The notes under the pieces are model-generated. The model saw only the letters and a program-made list of their open reading frames with translations. It was not told the origin of the DNA and searched no databases. DNA of 35,045 nucleotides from contig CALXAA010000019.1 in NCBI GenBank assembly GCA_944386165.1, forward strand, positions 1-35,045, in the 5' to 3' direction. This document shows positions 32,581 to 35,045 of the stretch, piece by piece. This stretch comes from an uncultured Clostridia bacterium. Lineage in GTDB: Bacteria > Bacillota > Clostridia > TANB77 > CAG-508. Every line of letters begins with the position of its first letter. The stretch's first letter is position 1. The translations under genes and the position numbers were made by a program.

Positions 32581-32594
32581 CAAATATCTGTTCG
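32581..32594 (-). promoter_or_regulatory. LexA (SOS) box of recN
   Basis: On the minus strand CGAACAGATATTTG matches CGAACRNRYGTTYG at 13 of 14 positions. It begins 6 nt after the -10, over the transcription start, as at recA. Confidence 0.78.
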
Positions 32595-32600
32595 AAGAGT

Positions 32601-32629
32601 ATTATATATTTTATTTAAAGTTTTGTCAA
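32601..32629 (-). promoter_or_regulatory. sigma-A promoter of recN
   Basis: On the minus strand, a perfect TTGACA (32624-32629), a 17-nt spacer and a perfect TATAAT (32601-32606). It is the strongest-looking promoter in the window, sitting just after the recD2 stop codon. Confidence 0.85.
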
Positions 32630-32654
32630 TATTTTTCCAAACTTTTTTTCGCTT

Positions 32655-34883
32655 TTATATGTTTTTTAATTTAAACTCTAATCCTGTATTTCTTTTTTTG
32701 CTATCTACATTATTAATCATATAGTCAACTACTTTGTCATTTCCTATTACTATAAGAAGTTTTTTTGCTCTAGTTATTCCTGTATAAAGCAAGTTTCTGG
32801 TTAATAACATTGGCGCTACTTGTGGTATAACCATTATTACAACATCAAATTCACTTCCTTGTGCTTTGTGTATTGTTATACAATAACTATGTTCTATTTG
32901 TTCTAAGTCATTAAATTCGTACCAACATACTTTTTCGTCATCAAATTTTATTCTGATATTTTTTTCTTTTTCATTTATGTTTGTTATTGTTCCTGTTTCT
33001 CCATTAAATACACCATTTCCAACTTCTAAGCTTTCTCCGTCTTTTCGTTCCCAGTACATGTCATAATTGTTTTTGGTTTGCATTACTCTATCTCCAATTC
33101 GAAATGTTGCTCCCATGCTTACCTTTTCTGGCTCTCTATCACGATGTGGATTTAGCTCTTGTTGTAAGGCTTTGTTTAATTCTTTGGTTCCTAACATTCC
33201 TTTTTTGGTTGGTGTTAAAACTTGTATATTTTCAAAAAAGTCATAATCTCCAAATTTTTTCAGTCTTCCATTACACAATGATAAAACTTGTTCTAAAATT
33301 TTTTCTGGATTGTTTTCTTTTATAAAGAAAAAGTCTTCTTTTGGATTTTCTTCTAAATTTGGATCATCTTTTTGAATAAATTTATTTCCTTCATTTACTC
33401 TATGTGCATTTACTATTATTTTACTTTTTGCTGCTTGTCTGAAAATTTGATTTAAATGTACTGTTGGTATTTTTTGAGATGCTATTATGTCTTTTAGTAC
33501 ACTTCCTGGTCCTACTGAGGGTAATTGGTCTGTGTCTCCAACAAGTATTAATTTAGTGCCTAAATAAATGCAACTTAGCAAATAATTCATTATAAACATG
33601 TCTACCATTGAAACTTCATCAACAATGATTATATCTGCATCTATTGGTGCTCCTTCATATTCTTTTTCTTTTTTGTAAAAATTTTCTTCATCTACTTTTC
33701 CTATTTCTAATAATCTATGTAAAGTTGAGGCTTCTTCTCCTGTTGTTTCTGTTATTCTTTTTGCTGCTCTGCCTGTTGGTGCACATAGTACTATTTTATA
33801 TTTTTTTTGTTTGTAAATTTCTATTATACTTTTTATTATTGTTGTTTTTCCTGTTCCTGGTCCACCTGTAATTATTGTTACATTATTGTCATTTATCATT
33901 TTAATTGCTACTTTTTGTTTATCTGATAATAACATATCTGTTTTTTCTTCTACTAATTTTAATTCTTTTTCTATATTATTAAATTTTTTGGTATTTTTTG
34001 CTTCTTTTAGTTTTATTAATCTTTCTGCTATTTTCTTCTCTGCATCATAAAAAGTGTAAAGATATACCCATTGCTGATTATCTCTATCTTCTATAACTAT
34101 ATCATCATTTACTTTTAATGTTATTAATCCTTCTTCTATAACTTCTTTTGATACTCCTAATAATTGTTTTACATATTCAATTAAGTTTTCTTTTAATGTG
34201 CAACAATGTCCATTATAGGTTATTTTTATTAGTGCATATTTAATTCCGCTTTTTATTCTTTTTTGATTTTCTTTGTCTATGCCAAGCTTAATTGCCATTT
34301 GGTCTATTTGGTTAAAATCTACTCCTCTTGATATATCTATTAATATATATGGATCTGCTTCTATTTCTTCAATTGCATTTATTCCTAACAAATTATAGAC
34401 TTTTTTGGCACTTTCTGCTCCAATTCCAAATTTTTCTAAGAATCCAACTATTTGCCATACTTCCCAGTTTTCAATAAAACTTTCTGAAATTTCTTTTGCT
34501 TTGTCTTTTGTTATTCCTTTTATTTGAGATAGCTTTTCTGGCTCATATTTTAATACATGTATTGTTTCTTCTCCAAATAGTTTTACTATTTTTTTTGCTG
34601 TTGCAGGACCTACACCTTTTATATTTCCACTTGCTAAATAGTTTTCTAGTGCTCCTAGTGTTCTTGGCATTATTTTTTCAAATGTTTCTATTTTAAATTG
34701 TTCTCCATAGTCTTTGTGTTCAACAAATTTTCCAACAATTTTTAGTGAATCTCCTTTATTTATAAATGGTAAATATCCTACAACTGTAAATTGTTCTTCT
34801 TCTGTTTCGAATATTCCAACTGTGTAACTATTTACTTCATTTTGATATATTATTTCTGCTAATACTCCTTCTTTTTCTTCCAA
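32655..34883 (-). CDS. recD2: RecD2 (YrrC-type) ATP-dependent DNA helicase
   Basis: 5'-3' superfamily 1B helicase of the RecD2 type, without RecBC partners. 742 residues. The N-terminal OB-like and helix-hairpin-helix region (about 1-200, with ASGNIKGVGPATAKKIV) distinguishes it from RecD. Then come Walker A TGGPGTGKTT (about 339-348), motif II IIVDEVSMVD, VGDTDQLPSVGPG, and the C-terminal SH3-like and helicase motifs ending in YCITIHKAQGSEFD and LLYTGITRAKK. It starts at TTG (34883) with AGAGG upstream. Own promoter; no clear terminator before recN. Confidence 0.95.
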   Translation of the reverse strand: MEEKEGVLAEIIYQNEVNSYTVGIFETEEEQFTVVGYLPFINKGDSLKIVGKFVEHKDYGEQFKIETFEKIMPRTLGALENYLASGNIKGVGPATAKKIVKLFGEETIHVLKYEPEKLSQIKGITKDKAKEISESFIENWEVWQIVGFLEKFGIGAESAKKVYNLLGINAIEEIEADPYILIDISRGVDFNQIDQMAIKLGIDKENQKRIKSGIKYALIKITYNGHCCTLKENLIEYVKQLLGVSKEVIEEGLITLKVNDDIVIEDRDNQQWVYLYTFYDAEKKIAERLIKLKEAKNTKKFNNIEKELKLVEEKTDMLLSDKQKVAIKMINDNNVTIITGGPGTGKTTIIKSIIEIYKQKKYKIVLCAPTGRAAKRITETTGEEASTLHRLLEIGKVDEENFYKKEKEYEGAPIDADIIIVDEVSMVDMFIMNYLLSCIYLGTKLILVGDTDQLPSVGPGSVLKDIIASQKIPTVHLNQIFRQAAKSKIIVNAHRVNEGNKFIQKDDPNLEENPKEDFFFIKENNPEKILEQVLSLCNGRLKKFGDYDFFENIQVLTPTKKGMLGTKELNKALQQELNPHRDREPEKVSMGATFRIGDRVMQTKNNYDMYWERKDGESLEVGNGVFNGETGTITNINEKEKNIRIKFDDEKVCWYEFNDLEQIEHSYCITIHKAQGSEFDVVIMVIPQVAPMLLTRNLLYTGITRAKKLLIVIGNDKVVDYMINNVDSKKRNTGLEFKLKNI

Positions 34884-34916
34884 GTTTTAACCTCTTTTCT
34901 GCTTTTAATATTTATT

Positions 34917-34945
34917 AGTGTATCACAATTTTTTTATATTTTCAA
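34917..34945 (-). promoter_or_regulatory. possible promoter of recD2
   Basis: On the minus strand, TTGAAA (34940-34945), a 17-nt spacer and TACACT (34917-34922), about 30 nt before the TTG start. Confidence 0.45.
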
Positions 34946-35000
34946 TTAGTATTAAAATTTTGTTATGTAAATAATTTTTAAAACAAGTTACATCAAAATA

Positions 35001-35045
35001 TTATTCATTAACTGTAAATATTTGGACTCTATCAATATCGAAAGG
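35001..35045 (-). CDS. possible C-terminal end of a gene cut by the window edge
   Basis: On the minus strand the last 45 bases read PFDIDRVQIFTVNE and a stop at 35001-35003. The composition looks protein-like, but 14 residues are too few to name a family or to be sure it is coding. Confidence 0.3.
   Translation of the reverse strand, partial: PFDIDRVQIFTVNE

Noticed and set aside
1..35045. CRISPR array, insertion sequence or replication origin
   Set aside because: No regularly spaced repeats, transposase frame, terminal inverted repeats or clustered DnaA boxes were seen.

Overview
The window is about 35 kb of very AT-rich bacterial chromosome. Coding density is high, introns are absent, Shine-Dalgarno sites are of the AGGAGG type, and intrinsic terminators end many transcripts. 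Sporulation genes (spoIIP, spoVS, ymdB), an oxygen-independent class III ribonucleotide reductase (nrdD-nrdG) and Firmicutes-type LexA boxes point to an anaerobic, endospore-forming or formerly spore-forming low-GC Clostridia-like Firmicute. Most of the window is housekeeping sequence on the minus strand; no CRISPR array, insertion sequence or complete prophage was seen.

Layout. 1-375: non-coding start with two hairpins and a possible leader ORF. 376-3513: lysS (-) divergent from a secreted/anchored VWA protein (+). 3533-6965: nrdG-nrdD (-), divergent from a Crp/Fnr-family regulator (+) that probably controls them. 6966-8459: a small accessory patch holding an orphan gene and a decayed dinD gene, directly after the 3' end of a tRNA-Thr gene. 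8507-10258: DUF4363-DUF421 membrane pair (-) divergent from a small 4-TM membrane protein (+) with an unusual hairpin in its ribosome binding region. 10308-13021: a glycosyltransferase (-), a zinc-ribbon protein (+) and spoIIP (-). 13091-21859 (-): ymdB, spoVS, a peptide-type substrate-binding protein, recA, recJ, rel and an MBL-fold hydrolase. 22013-23935 (+): asd and a frameshifted dapA. 23982-26569 (-): pnp and rpsO, each with a structured leader. 26732-30217 (-): a four-gene operon with DUF4116 repeats, an anchored protein and an ABC exporter. 30309-30476 (+): a candidate small RNA with its own promoter, an operator-like inverted repeat and a terminator. It faces a decayed DUF3800 gene placed 4 nt after recN. 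30478-34883 (-): DUF3800 remnant, recN and recD2. A possible gene end lies at the right edge.

How the genes work together. DNA repair is over-represented (recA, recN, recJ, recD2). The promoters of recA and recN each carry a 14-bp near-consensus LexA box at the transcription start, so they form a local SOS regulon. asd and dapA are the entry steps to lysine and diaminopimelate, but dapA is broken by a single extra base as read here. Three genes are decayed or frameshifted (dinD, DUF3800, dapA). The observations I would check first are the small RNA beside DUF3800, the hairpin between Shine-Dalgarno and start codon at 9833-9878, the long pnp leader stem, and the dyad between the two promoters of the nrdDG/Crp pair.
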